NCBI GenBank assembly: GCA_020137815.1
Contig: CM035355.1
Location: forward strand, 1,119,963 to 1,183,962
Direction: 5' to 3'
Source of the DNA: Hormiphora californensis
Taxonomy: Eukaryota > Ctenophora > Tentaculata > Cydippida > Pleurobrachiidae
DNA: 64,000 bases
Under the pieces are notes generated by a model. It saw only the letters and a list, made by a program, of their open reading frames with translations, made no database searches and had not been told where the DNA came from. Below, piece by piece: positions 13,401 to 26,512 of this stretch (position 1 is its first letter; each line of letters begins with the position of its first letter). A program made the translations under genes and the position numbers.

Positions 13401-15234
13401 TAAGTCGGGGGAAATTTACCCCCCCCAAAGGGAAAAAAAAAAGGGGCCCAACGCCCGGGGTATTCCAAATTTTCCCGGGCCCCCAAAGTAAAACACTTGG
13501 GTATTTTATTTGGGCCGGGGTTTGGCACCAGGCCGGGTTTTTTGGGGGTTTTTACCATGGGCCCTAAACCCCCCCCCAACCCCAGGCTTTAAGGTCCCCC
13601 TCTTTGTTTTTGGTTTTTAAAAATGGACCCAAAAAGGGGCCAAAACAAGGTTTTGTTGATTAAAAAAATTTTTGCAAACTTTTTTAATTTGTAAAACCCC
13701 ATTTTTGGTTTTTCCCAAAAATCAGCCGGTTTGGCCCAAATGAATTAAAAAATTTGGATTCCATTTTACCAATTCCCCTCCCCCCCCAAGGCCTTTGGGG
13801 AAAACTAAATTTGGAGGGGCGTTGAAAAAAATGGATTTCGGGCCCTTAAAAATTTTTTAAAATTTTGCCCCTTTTTCCAATTTGTAAATTTTTTGGCCCG
13901 GGGGGTTTTTCCGTTCCAAAATAAATTTTTGAGATGTTTTTGGTTTAGCAGGGTTTCCACACCAAAGAAAAAGGGGGTTATTTAAACAAATTTTGACTTT
14001 TTAAAGTTGGGGGTTGTCGGTTTTCCGCCCCTTACCAATGTTGGAAATTTTGGGAAAGGGGTTTTTGCATTAAAATTAAAACCCTTACCTTTCTATTCAA
14101 TTTTTTAAAAAAGTTAAAGGGTTTTAAATAAAATTACAACATTTCCGTGGCGGGCCCCCCCCAATTTGGAGGGAATTTGGCCTTGGGGGAAAGGGTTTTC
14201 CCCCCCCTTATTTCCCCCTATATAAAAATTTTTTTCCCCAAAAACCCCCCTTTTCCCCAATCCCTTTCCTAAATTGGCCCGTTTTTTCTTAAAATTTTAG
14301 CATTTATAGCACCGGCAGGTGAAAACGGCCCTCGAGGCCACGAGATCTTAGGCGAACTTCGTAACTGTATTTCCCGCACAAAAAAAAGGGAAAAGTAAAA
14401 AATGAAAAGTTAATGTAACAGAGAGTTTTGGGGGTTGGCGGAAATGTTTTTCGGGTTTTAGTGCTTTGAAGCAGGCCTTGCCGGGGGGGGCCCCCAAACA
14501 AAATGGCGAGTAGTCGGGGCGATTGAAATAAAAACGGTTTGTAAAGACCGAGGGGTGGGGCCATTCCCCCGGGCCCGCCAATAGGGGAAAGGGGGGGACG
14601 TCAAATGGGACCGTGGGGTAGGTTTTTTTGGGCCCGGGGGGGTTCGGGTTGTAAAACCAGCCCCTTTGGATTTTTTGGGGGGTTCCCCATAAGGGACAAT
14701 GGGGCCGCTTCCCAACCTTCTCAGACTCAACGCCCCCCCCTCATTGTTCCCTTGGGGATATCAGTTTCCCACAGTATTTCCCCAAAAAAAATATGGGCTC
14801 TTAAAAGTCGATTTTTGAATTTAAAATTTTTGGGGAAATTAAAAGGCCGCCGGGGTTGAAACCTCCCAATTTAAATCTTTGATGAAAACCCCAAGTTAAA
14901 AAGGTATTTTTTTAAACTAAACCCCCAACCGGGATTTGGGCACAAAGGGCCCCGGGGTTTATTTGAAAAAAGTTTTGATTCCTGTCCCTAACCCCCCTTT
15001 CCCCCAAAACCCGGGGGTCCTTTGGGGTAACATCCACGCCCCCTTTTTTTGGGTTTGGGAAAACACTTGGAACCTCCCGACCCTTTGGAAAAAACGCAAA
15101 AAGGGTAGTTATGAACCCTTTTAAAAAAAAATTTTTCTTCTAATTTGCCCCTTTTTTGAGTCACCCATGCAGCTGGGTCGGTCTCCAAATAGAAGTGAAA
15201 GGTTTCCCCCTGCAGGATTCCATGCACCATTTAA

Positions 15235-15560
15235 GGGGGGGGGGGGTGACACGTAACACTTTTTAACACTTTGTAACAGGAAAAAGGCAAAAAAAAGTTT
15301 TTGCAATGTTAAAAAGTTTTCCCAAAGTTTTTAAAAAGTTTTACAAAGTGTTACTTTAGGTTTAAAAAGGGGTTACATAGTTTTTTACATGTGTTACAAA
15401 GTGTTACATAGTTTTTAAAAAGTGTTAAAAGTTTTAAAAAAGGGTTCCCATAGTGAAAAATAGTTTTTAACAAAGGTTACCGTTTTCCCCAAAAGGGTTA
15501 CTAGTGTCCCACAAGTTTTACAAATTTTTTAAAAAGTTTTAAAAACGTTTTAACAAATTG
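15235..15560 (+). repeat. Left terminal inverted repeat of the 11.3-kb element
   Basis: Twelve G at 15,235-15,246, then TGACACGTAACAC, then roughly 10-11-bp words of the type GTGTTACATAG and TTTTTAACAAA repeated to about 15,560. Confidence 0.5.
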
Positions 15561-16149
15561 TTAAAAAATTGGTTAAAAAAAACCAAAAAAGGGTTTGTGC
15601 GAAGAAAATTTTAAAGGGGTTGGTGAAAAAGAAAATTTTTTGAAGGGATTTTGGGTGTTTTTAAAAACCCCTCTAAAATTTTTTAAATCATTTAGGAACC
15701 CTTGGGTCAAGTAAGGGTTTTGATAAACCCCTTTCAAACGCCCAAAAAAGGGGGGCCATGGAAAAATCAATTGGAAACCCGGGGGGGGCCCAGTCATTCG
15801 AAAAAAAAAAAAACCCTTCCATTGGAATTTCCCAAAAAAAGAAAGGGAAAAACCCAGCTTACAGTGTGGCCCGTGAAGTTTTATGAAGGAGCACCTTTCC
15901 CCTAACAACGCACGAACAAAAGGGACCATACTTCGACATTTTATTTTCCAAATTTTAAATGAGATTTTGGGGTTTAAAAAAATAAAATTTTTTACAAAAT
16001 TTGGGCGGATGTTTTGAGCCCCCGATTCTTTTGGGACTGTGGGAAATCAGGGCTAAAAAATTGCCCATTTGGTAAAAAAAAAATAGAATTTTAAAGAACA
16101 AAGGGTTTAAAGGGTTTTTAGGTGAATTAGAAGTATTGTGGCCCCTCAG

Positions 16150-16540
16150 AGGCCCCCAATTTTTTGAGTCACCCCCTGTGGGTAGTTTGCCTCCCAATCA
16201 TGGGATAAAGCGTGTTTGGGGGGGGTTTTTCTGTGCGCGGGGTGTGTTAGTTGTCATAGGAAAGGGCCCGTTTCCCGCAAAAAAAATTGTAAGAAAGCAA
16301 AAGAAAAGGCGCGCGGTGAAACACCACGAGGTATGCGCCGCGCAAATTTCAAGGTTTTTTTTGAAATTGTCAGAGTTTTTTAAAACCCCAGAAAAATTTT
16401 TCAGTTCCTTTTTTTTTTCCAATTTTCCTTCACGAAACCCAAAATCCGTGTTTTAAAATCGGGTTTAATTAAAATGGTGTTTCCCCGGTGCGGCAGCGCC
16501 CCCATTTCCCCAAATACCATCCTTTCCCCCCTGGGGGAAA
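16150..16540 (+). repeat. Direct repeat inside the element, left copy
   Basis: Shares with 25,626-25,990 the ordered landmarks CATGGGAT/CATGGGTTTG, GTCATAGGAAAGGGCCC, AAATTTTCAGAGTTTTT, AAACCCCGAGAAAAATTTTT and GCAGCGCCCCC...CCATCCTT. It could be one LTR of a nested retroelement or an internal repeat. Confidence 0.45.
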
Positions 16541-19500
16541 AGGGGAAAAATAGCCAAAATGTACCCCAGAAACCATGCGAAGGCAGGGTTTTCCAAGGGC
16601 CCCTTGCCGAGGATTGAAAGGGGTTTTTTCCTTTTGATTTGAACAGACGAACCCAATCCCTAAACCCCCCCGACTTTTTTACTATGCATAAGATTTAATC
16701 CAGATGAGAATCTTTTACCCCGCCGGCTCCAGGATTTGCCCCCAAGCGGGAATGGGTCTTGAGAGAGGCGGCCCAAAAAAAGTCAAAACCCTCCATTTTA
16801 CAGTCGTGATCGTTGGAAAAACCCCAAAAGAAGGGGTATCAGCAACGTGACCCCAAATGCCCGGAACTTAGTTCCAAAATGTCCCCCCAAAAAAAAATCG
16901 TTTATGTTGGAAAACCTCCCAGGGAGGGGTCGTGGGCACGATAAACAGCCCCCCCCGGGCCCCCACAGAAAAGCGGGAAAAATCCTTTCCTTACTCAAGA
17001 AAAGCACCGGGGCCAAATAACCCTTTTTTCCAATTTCGAGGGGGGAAAGGAAAAAAGGGGGGAAATTTTTTTCTGCCGGGCCCTTTTTTGAGGGACTGGA
17101 AAAGAAAAAGAGAAGAACGATCACATGAGTTTTTCCCCGGCTTTCCAATTTCTCTGCGACGGGCCAAAATTAGAATTTTTGAGAGGGTCCAATTTTCCCC
17201 CGGAGGAAAAGAAAGAGTCGTAAGCTGAGGGGATGTCCGATTTTGCCACCCCAGGCCCGAGAGGGGTCGCCCCCCAGGCAGGGGGGTTTGAACCCCACCC
17301 TTCCCACAGGGGAAAATGAGGAAACAACGATTTCCCCGAAAAAAATCAGGGGGGGTCCCAAGAAAGGGTTCCGGGGGGGGATCCTTATAGGCAAGATAGG
17401 AGAAATTTCCAGATGCTAAAATCTCGCAAGATGGCCTTTCGACAGGGGGGGCCAAGACCATTTTCGAAGTTGGGTGACGAAAAAACCCCAACCCCCAAAC
17501 GACTTTAAATGTGCAGCCGCGGCCCCAAAAGAAGAAAAGTAAAGAAAAAAAAAAAAAAAGGGAAATTTTTGCCTTTAGGGGAAAAAAAATCAGGGAAATT
17601 CTAAAAAGTTTACGCATAGGGAAAGGTTTGAGAGATTTTAAAAACCCCAGGTTTCTGGGGGGAAGGGACATTCCCCCCAAAAACAATTTTTGGGGGAAGA
17701 GAGGCCAAAAATATCGACGAGTGCTTCCCGGAAAAAAAACCTGCCGTTGGAAAAAGAGAAAGGGGCCCTTTCTGGACCCCGTGCAGAAAAGTTTTGATTT
17801 AGAGGGAAAGGGCCCCGATTTTTCCCCCAAAGGAGGGAGGGGAAAAATCCCGGAAAAAGGCAGCCGCCGGATTTAAAAAGAAAATTAAAACCCGTTTGGA
17901 AATTTCAAGAAGAGGGCCCAGTCCCAAAAGATTTTGTCCCAAAACCACCCGGAACCCCGACACCACCCCCCCGAAACAGGGGTTTAAATTTTTTTTAAAG
18001 GCCCAAACGGTCGAAAGGAAAGGGAAGGCAAGCTCAGGTTCGGCCGCAAAGGGAGATGCAGAGAAACAGCCGCCCCGGGGGAGCGGAAGGGGAAAAAAGA
18101 AGGGGACGGGGGCCCACCTATCCATCCCGGCCCGGAAAAGGGAAAACCTGGTATTCTCCTTTAACCCGGAAAGTGTAAGAAGATGGGCATCAGGGCCCCC
18201 ACCCCATCTCAGGACAAGAATTTTTTGGGGGAAGAAGGGTGAACCCCTCCAGGATGACAAAATTGGGGAAAATGACAGAACCAGCCAAGCCCCCGGTGCC
18301 CGGGGGCCAGTTCTGATCAGAAAAAAGGGGGACAATGACGAAAAAAGGCCCAACCCAGAAAAAGAAAAGAGGCCGAAAATGAAAAAACACCACCGGGATG
18401 AAATCAAAAAAATGCAACAAGGTTTTTGGGGGGGAGAGATTTTTACACTTTTAAAGCCCGGGAAAACCCCTTAGGCCCGTTGTTTTCTAGGGAAAAGGTT
18501 CACAGATTAAACCCCATTAAAAGGACCAAAAGTGTGGAAAATGGGGGCTCAAATTTGAACGCAACGGCCCGGGGCCCCTCTTCGTGATTTGGAAAAGGGA
18601 AACTCCCTAAACCGTTTTTAAAGGGGCCCTTTTGGTGAGGGTTTAAAATAGGAAAGGGCCATCCAAATGGCACTTTTTTGCCGTTGTGGGGATTTGGAAA
18701 ACCCCAAACCCGGTTTAGGGACCATTTTCACAAAACAAGGGGTGATTTGAAAATTTTAAAAGGTGAGGGGTGAGAAAAAGAAAAGGGGCCAGATCCAGTT
18801 TCCCTTTCCCCCAAAAAAACCCAAAAAGACAGAAAAGGTGCCCAGTAAAAATACACCCCCAAAAAACCCCGTATTTCCAACCAAAATACGATGGTGTTGG
18901 GGTCGGGGTCCCTAGCAGAAAAAACCCCAAGGTTAAATTGGGGCTAAACTCTCCTGGGCCTAACCCGGGACCCCAAAAGATTTTTAGTTGGGAAGAAGCT
19001 ATGCCCGAGGCAAGGGATGAGGGAAAGGTTTTTTTGAAAATCCTCAACCTGAAGGAAAACGAAATTGAGTTGAAGCAAGGAAAAAGGGGGGGCAAAGTTT
19101 GTCCTGTTTGGGTTACCTTTCCCCAGCCGGGAAACAAGTGGGGGGAAGGGGAAAAATGCGCCCTTGGGGGGTTTGGGACCCGGGGAGGATGGACCAAAAG
19201 AAGAGCTCTTTTAGCTTTGGTGTAGAAAGTTTCCCTAAGGAACCTGGGGCCCATCTCCCAAACAAACGGGGTTGGGAAAAAAGAATTTTGTGGGAGAATC
19301 GGGCCCCTCTTTAGGGTATGACGGGTTTCGATTGGGTTCCTGCAAAAGTACACAGCTAAGTCAGGCCAAAAAAAGGGGGGGGAGGGGCGGGGGGGCACCC
19401 ACCTTTTCCCCTGTCCATATAAAATGGAGGCCGGGAAAAGCAAAAGGGAAAATTGATGAGAGGGTTACGGGGGGGGTCGTCGAAGTACTGCCCCGAGCGA

Positions 19501-22500
19501 TAGAATGGAACCTCCATTTCTCGTCCCAAAAAAAAAGGAATTTTTACCCCCCCGGCCCCGCCACCGTTATCGAATCGGGGAGCGGTTTTAGGAACGTTCC
19601 AAAAAAAGGTCTTTTTTCCACCAACTTTTTACTGGCCATCAGACCACGGAATAACAAGATGGAAAAAACAAAATCTTTTCCCCTTTCGGGTTGTCACGCG
19701 GCAATTTGGGAGTTTTCCCAAAGATGAAGTTTTAAAAAAGATAACAGCATTTCTCTCCCAAAAACACCCAAAAGCATTTCGGCCCCAAAAAATGTGATGG
19801 GACATCGATCAAAATGGACCGTAATTTTGGGGGAAATTTTATGGGCCCGGGGTCCTTTGGGTCGTTGGGCCCATTTGAGAAAATAGTCCCAGTTTGTTTT
19901 TGATTTAAATTTTATCATCGTTTGCTGTTCCAAAAAATATCTGGAAACCGGGCCAAAGGCCTTGTTAGGCTGAAGGGTGCAAATTGAAGGTTTTTGCCAG
20001 AAAAAGTCTACCTTTCTACGACAAAAAGGGGGCTTCCGTCGGTTTTTCGATAACGGAGGGGAAAATTTCCCGATTTACTGACAAAACGAGTCCCCCTCCC
20101 GTCTCCCGGGGAAACCCCCAAAACCAAAAAAGGGAAATTTAGCAAGTGAGGGGCGCTAAAATATGTTCGCAAATGGAACCTAACTCCCGCGCCCCTTAGC
20201 CAAAAAACCCTACAGCCGCCTTTGGGGGGGGTTAAAAGATAAGAAGTTCAAAGGAAAGGAAAAAGGGAAATTTTCAAAAGGGGGGTATGAGGGGAAATGA
20301 AAAAGACTAATTTCCAAAACCCCCAAACCCGGCAATACCGGAACCATCGAACCCCTTTCAACTTTTATCAAGTTACCTTGCCCATCGATCCCCGGTCTGG
20401 GGGGGTTTTGTCCCGAACGGCCCCCCGGTTTGGGGGCGGGGAAACGAAAATTCGCCACTACAGGGAAAGGGAGTTCCCGAAATACAAGAAAAAACCCCAG
20501 GGGCAAACAAGACTTTGGGGGTTTTAAGCCGTGTTTCAGGGCTTGAAACATTGGAAGGGTATCCCCGACAACCGAAGGGAAATTTTTTACCCGGAAATGT
20601 TATTGCTAGTTAAAAACAAAAAGGAACGCTCTTTACACATCCGGCGAAGGGTGTACTAAAAAAGACCCGGAAAATTGCGGGGGTTTAACTTATCTTACGG
20701 CCCGTGAAAAGGAGTAAGGGGATAAAGAAAGTTTGTGATTGGTTCAAAGATTCCCCCCCAACCCATCTTGGAGGCTCAAAAAAACCCCAACCCCCAGGGG
20801 AGCCAGGGTCTTTGAAGATTTCAGACCCACAGATAAAATCTTCCGAAGAGCAGACTGCAGCTCCCCCAAATTTTAAAAAGAAGAAGGAAAGACAATGGAT
20901 CCTCCAAAAAGGACAGAATTTAAAAAATTTAAGGGCCCCTCAAAAGGGGGAGAAAGATAAAATATCCCCCTGGGGATCAAACCCCAAAACCCCGGTTTTT
21001 CATTGTCGATTTTTTACCCTGAAAAAAAATCAAAGGGATTAGAGAGATTCCTGCAGAAAAAAAGGGGTTTAGTTTTAAAAAACCCTAGCGGAGTAAAAAA
21101 GGGAAGGGGCCCAAATTTTGGGGGTACATCGCACCGGGCGGTCGGGCCAAGTGATTCCCCCCCCCAGATTTTCTTTGATGAAAGGGGTTTCAGGTTTTAG
21201 GAAATTTTAAACCCACGGGGGGGATCCAAAAAGGGTGGGAAAGGGGGTAAAGGTAAAGCCCCCTTGGGAAAACCTAAAAAGGGGAAAAATCAAACAAAGG
21301 AAAAAAAATTTTTCCTTTTGCCCAAAGGGGGTTAAAGTTTATATCCGGGTTTACTTGAAAAAGTACCCTTCCCTAGACATCCCTGTCAACAATTTTTTGC
21401 TCCCAAAGGAAAACGGAAGATGCCCCAGTTATAAAACCCCTTTAGGTTCCCCGACCCCTTTAAAAAGTTTAAAAAAACCGAATGGAAAGAAGTTCTCATC
21501 GTCAAAGGGTCAGGGTGACGTTTGGGGGTCCATTGGTTATTTGGGGGGGGCCAATTTGGAAAAAAATCCCCTGCCGAAAAAACAGAACCGTCAAAAGGAA
21601 AAGATAAGGTAGCAAATTAACAGATAAACCCGAAGGGCGCATTTTAGCCCAGGTTAAAAGATGGGGTTTAAACACCCGAAAAATTTGGAACCAAAAAACG
21701 AAAAATTTGTAAAAAAACCCTTGGGACAGTTGGGGTAAATTTCCCCCCCCAAAAACCCCGTGGGGGCCAGAAATCAGAGACCTCTTCGTCTGTCCCGGAA
21801 GACCGAAGGGGTCTAGCGATCTGGCCGAAAAGGCAAGGCCCCCTATTTTTCCAGACAAAAGTCAGAATACAAACACCTTTTGTTCAATGTGTAAGAGTCC
21901 AAAACCGGGAGAGTAAAATTTTGTAGGGGGGAGCCCCTCAGGGGGGGCCCGGCCACAAACTTCGTGAAAGAAATTTGCTGATATCGGGAATGGGAAGAAA
22001 TCTAATCACGTTCCGGTGAAAAAGGATTTGGGGAAAATTCAGGGCAAAGTCAAGGGGAGGGATCCCGGGTGATAAATTATTTTTTCTCTGAACAGACTGG
22101 CGAACCGGGAGTATCAGAATAAATGAAGACCCCCAAAATTCACCCCCTTTTATTTGTGAAAAAAGAAGGGGCTGTCCTGAAAAAATTTTGGAAAAGTAGG
22201 GTATACCCCCCTCGGGATTGATCACCCCGGGGTAAGAGCTGGCCCAGAAAGGGAAGAGGCAAAAGTCAGATGTATCCCGAAAATAGGTAAAACGTGGGTC
22301 AAAAAAAAAAGGGTTGAGAGGGGGTGGTCAAGAAAACCGAGCTCCCCCGATTAGTTTGTTTTGGAGGGGGAAAAAAATTTGATTCTGCGAAAGAAGATGG
22401 TGTTTAAAAGACGTGGAAAAAACCTTAAAGACAGGGGACTTTTTTGGGGCCAATTGGGCATTCCCCCGGCCGTAAAGAGAAGAAAATCAAAAACGAGGAG

Positions 22501-25500
22501 CACCTGAGGGCCCAAAAAGGCCCAAAGGGGGGTCCCAAAACCCTCAAAAACCCTACGGGCGACTATTCATTTGGCCCAGGGAAAGGGGTAAAATTTTAAA
22601 AACCCCGGTTTTTGGGTTGTCTATTTTGTGCGAGTTTTAATCAACCACGAAAGAAATCCCCGGCTGCCCTGAGGGGGAATTTTTTTCCATGAGTTCAATT
22701 TCAGGGTTTGGGGATTGATAATTGGGGGAAAAAGGAAAAAAGAAAGGAGAAAACCCAAAAACGGAATTTTTCTTAAATTTAACAAAGACAGACAGTTTCA
22801 GGGAAATTTCCTTTTTGCTGGCCCTAAACCCTTACCAAAAAACCCCGGGGGAAAAGACAATGATCCCAGAAAAAAAAGGGTCAATCGATTCGGTCCCCAA
22901 AGTGAAAAAAGTGTGTGATCAAAATAGGGTTTTAAAGGGGGGTATTTCAAAGAATAATTTGAGGGGGGTTAACTTTGGTTTTCAAAGGAATGCAAGGGGC
23001 AGCCCCATCGGGGGTCGTAGCACTGGCCCCAGCTGAAACCCGTAAAAAACGATTGGGGTGTATTCCGGAAGTTGTTTTTGGAGTTACCCGCAAGACTGGG
23101 ACGAGTTTTAGAAAGGGTTTTAGGAATTTTTCCTTAACAATTTGAAAAATAGAAGGGGAAAGGTTTCACTCCATTGACCTTGTCCACGGGTTTTGGGGAA
23201 TATCCCAAAAAAGGGGGAAAAAAAATATCCGGATTTTTAAAAAAACTTGCCAGGCCAGAGTCCCGCAAGGGCAAAAATCCATGCCAAAAATACACGAAAA
23301 ATGGCCAAGCAGGGGGAAGGAGTGTTTGGCAAAATTCGCCCAAGGGAAAGTAACGAGATTTCGGGGACGCCAGCCCAAAAGCAACAAGAGACTAACGACC
23401 CTGGTTATCGTAGGGGAACCCGTTTGATGATTTTGAAATTCCCTGTCCGACCACAAAGGGTTTTCCTTAAAAAAAACATTGGTTCCCCAAACCCAAATCA
23501 AAGAAGTTTTCGCCCCCACCTTTTTTCCCTATCCACACAACGGGGGAAAAACCCGGTCGTTGCTGTGTCCAAAATCAAATTGTTCCGGCCCCAACAGTGT
23601 TCTCTTTTACCGAACAAAAACCCCCAGTCAAACATTTCCGAATGAAACACCTCCGGGCCCCCAGTCAGTAGAAAACCCCGGACGGGTTAACCTGAAAATT
23701 TAACCCAAACTGAGCAAGAAAGGGGTGGGGGATTGTTGAAAAAATAACCAAAAAAGAAGGGGGTGAGATGTTTAAAGAAAACCGCCCAGCCCCCAAAACC
23801 ACCACCACCCAAAAAAAGAAAGACCCCCGGGGGAAAAAATTTGGGAAACCCAAAGGGGGGGGACGATACGCTCCCACAGTAAAACCGGGAAATGAAGGTG
23901 ATTTAAACGGGGTTTGCAGCCGTTAAAAACCGTTTCCCCTGGGGGTTGATAAGGGCCTATCTGATGTTTGTTTTTAAAATTTTATGGCCAGGGATTTGTC
24001 TTGATATAGTCACTTGGGGAAATGTTTTGGGGTCCCGAATTCCCCCGTAGCCCGAAAATAAGGCCCAAAAAAAACTTTCTTCAAATTAAAGATTTCCCTC
24101 TATTCCTCGTCCCAAAACCCCCAAATGTAAAGGGTGAAAATTTTAACTCTCCTTGAGGACCATTTGCTCCGAAAGCTAAGGTTGAGGGGAGACTCTCAAA
24201 GGGGCCCACCCCCCTAAATCCCCCAATAATAGTTGGGTTTTACTCCCAACCCCCCCCCGGTTTTTAAAATTTTTGGATTTTAAAAAACCCCCCCTTTTTT
24301 TTTTAATCCCGGGGTTTAAAATTCCCCCAAAACCCCCAAAAAAAATTGAGAGTTTCCCCAACCAAAAAACCCCCACCCCGCCTTTGAAACCCCCCCTTCA
24401 ATAACAGGTTTAGCTTTTAAACCCCCCCATTTTGATCCGAAAATTTACCCCGTAAAATTTGGACTTCAGATCCCCGATTTTAAAAACTAAGGGTTTACTA
24501 GTTTAGCCTTCTAAAAAATTCATTTTTATCCTGAAATTCACCCTGCAAAAACCGGGGTTTATAATCCTTGGGTTTTTAAAATTTTAAAATTTTTCAGTTT
24601 AGTTTTTCAAAACCACATTTGACACCTCCCCAAAAAAACCCCATTTGGTCCGGGGAAAATTTCCCAAGTTCACCCATTTTTTACGTTTTTTTAAAACCCT
24701 TGGATTTAAATTTTATAAAAAAACCCAAATTTAGTATTTAACACAACAACAACAACCGGGATATTGGGGGGTATTGCTTATATTGCTTGGATGATCCAGA
24801 TACCTTTCTAGGCCGGAACCCGATGAGGAGGGGTTTAAAAGTCACCCAACAAAATGCCATTTAAAACCAATCCCGATAACGGTTGGGGAAAAAGTTCCGG
24901 GGAGCAGAGGGGGACCTTTTTTGGTTTTTCCCTTTAGAGCCTGGTGAGGTGAAGGGGGCAGTGATTTTTTGTCGGGGAACAGTGGTGGGGGCGGGGGGCA
25001 GTTTGGGAAAGGGGTGCGATTTCCCCCAAAATACTAGCCGAGGGGGGATGGAAAACCCTATGGGATTTGGCCCAGTTTATTGACCTGTGTTTTTAAAAAG
25101 ATTAAAACAGACCTACGTGGTAAAAATCCACTTTGTTTAAAAATTTTTAAAGCCCCCCCTTTTTTTTTCAATCCAGGGTATGTTCGAGTCCGGTTTTTAA
25201 AATTTTAACCCCGTATTTTTTAGTAATTTTTTTTTTGGGGTCATGGGGGTTTGGTTTTTTTCCCTTTTCCCCCACGTGGGTTTTTTTTTCCCTTTTATAT
25301 GTTTTATCCCAGGGAATTTTTTAGGGAAAAATTTAAAAAATCCCTTTATACAAATTTATTGGCCCAAAAATCCCGTGTATTTTTCATTTTAAACATTTTA
25401 AAATTTAACACCCCTGCGGACGTTTATTTCCCTCATTACCTTCGGTCACCCCCCACGTGTGTTTTTATACCCTTTTTATCTAGCCCCCGGTTTTTCCCGA

Positions 25501-25625
25501 GTGTGGGTTGTCCCGGGGATGGGGTCGTTATGGTTCACCCCCCCCGGGGCAAAGGGGGGGCCCCCGATCATTCCATTGGGGCTTTGGGGGGGAGGGAACC
25601 CAAATTGACTTGGGGGGGGGCTTTT

Positions 25626-25990
25626 GTAGTTATCCTCCGGGCATCATGGGTTTGCGTGTTGGGGTTTTTTGTTTATTTGGGGGTGGGGTTAGGGGTCATA
25701 GAAAGGGGCCCTGTGCTGCGCGAGATTGTAATGAAAACACAGGGCCCGGGCGCCCGGGGCATCACCAAAAAAGGGATGCCCCGCGAGTTCTCCACGATAT
25801 TTTTGAAATTTTCAGAGTTTTTGAAACCCCGAGAAAAATTTTTCCGTTCCCCTTTTTTTACCAATTTAAAAGAAACAAAAATCCGGTTTTTTTTTAAAAC
25901 TTTTTTTTTTTTTCAACTAAACTCGGTGTTAAAACCGGGGTTGGAAGCGCCCCCCAGTAACCCCCAAAAAAAACCCATCCTTACACCACA
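25626..25990 (+). repeat. Direct repeat inside the element, right copy
   Basis: Second copy of the 16.15-16.54 kb repeat, about 9.45 kb downstream and in the same orientation. An echo of the left copy's beginning (GAGTCACCCCC) follows it at about 25,999, so tandem copies rather than simple LTRs are possible. The 275-codon open frame across it is not conserved between the two copies. Confidence 0.45.
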
Positions 25991-26129
25991 TGTGCTTGAG
26001 TCACCCCCCGGGCCAGTCAACCTGGGTTGTGAACCCAAAACGAATTTTTTCATTGGTTTAAACGTTTTTTGTAATTAATAATGAACTGAAAATTTTGTTG
26101 GAAAAAAAAAATAAAATTTTTTCCAAAAA

Positions 26130-26478
26130 ACAATTTTTTTGGGCCCAAATTTTTAAAAAATTTTTCGCACAAAATCCTTTTGTTTTGAACAATTTTTAAA
26201 CTTTTTGTAAAAAATTTTTAAAACTTTGGAAAATAGTAAACCCCTTTGTGCCCCCTTTTTTAAAAAATAGGTAACACTTTGGAAAACTTTGTCCCCCAGA
26301 ACACTTTTTTAACCCCAGAAAAACTTTTGTAAAAATTTTGGAACAATTTGGAAAAACCCTTTAAAAATTTGAAAAAAATTTTTAAAACTATTTTTAACAC
26401 TATGGAAAAATTTGTACCCCTTTTTAAATGAACGTGGGACAAAAAAATTTTTGCACATGTTACAAAAAGGGTTTGGGC

Positions 26479-26512
<34 letters not shown>
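26130..26512 (-). repeat. Right terminal inverted repeat of the 11.3-kb element
   Basis: Degraded words complementary to the left end (AACACTATGG, ACATGTTACAAAA, GGGCAC), closing with 33 consecutive C at 26,480-26,512. The run length is not trustworthy in this low-quality stretch. Confidence 0.5.

Larger units (their letters stand above)
3471..15234. repeat. Corrupted tandem array of a roughly 1.4-kb unit
   Basis: Landmarks from the clean copies (GAGTCACCCATGCAGCTCGC, GCTGTGTGACTGGC, the GTTAACTCGAT block) recur near 8.49, 9.86, 11.26, 12.85 and 15.16 kb, at spacings of roughly 1.4 to 2.3 kb. They are full of run-on bases (GGGG, CCCC, AAAA, TTTT) replacing mixed sequence. Unit order is kept, so this is one array. 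The corruption looks like draft consensus error because it affects all motifs alike and favours extension of neighbouring bases. No gene can be called here, and the open frames of up to 165 codons are low-complexity Gly/Pro/Phe/Lys products of the runs. Confidence 0.7.
15235..26512. mobile_element. Large inverted-repeat element inserted in the 1.4-kb array
   Basis: The left edge is a run of 12 G followed by TGACACGTAACAC and then TGTTACA/GTTTTTAA words to about 15,560. The right edge carries the complementary pattern (words like CTATTTTTAACACTATGG, then GCACATGTTACAAAA) and ends in GGGCA plus a run of 33 C. Flanks confirm an insertion: the array motif CCATGCACC ends just left of the element, and its normal continuation (CTAGTAAGGCTGGCC) resumes, corrupted, directly after the C run. 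Length is about 11.3 kb with terminal repeats of about 0.3 kb. Inside, the plus strand at 17.5-19.3 and 20.7-23.6 kb is purine-rich and coding-like, but no frame is readable and no transposase or polymerase motif is recognisable. A large DNA transposon is the likeliest reading; family unknown. Confidence 0.55.

Noticed and set aside
17225-17310. tRNA-like GGTTTGAACCCCACCC
   Set aside because: No acceptor or anticodon stem could be formed around it and the sequence quality is poor.
16991-18474. Long open frames (279 and 192 codons) inside the 11.3-kb element
   Set aside because: They overlap or adjoin on opposite strands, are dominated by Phe/Pro/Gly or Lys/Arg runs that follow base-run corruption, and show no family motif.
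25251-26078. 275-codon plus-strand open frame
   Set aside because: It spans the direct repeat and run-rich sequence; the matching left repeat does not keep the frame.
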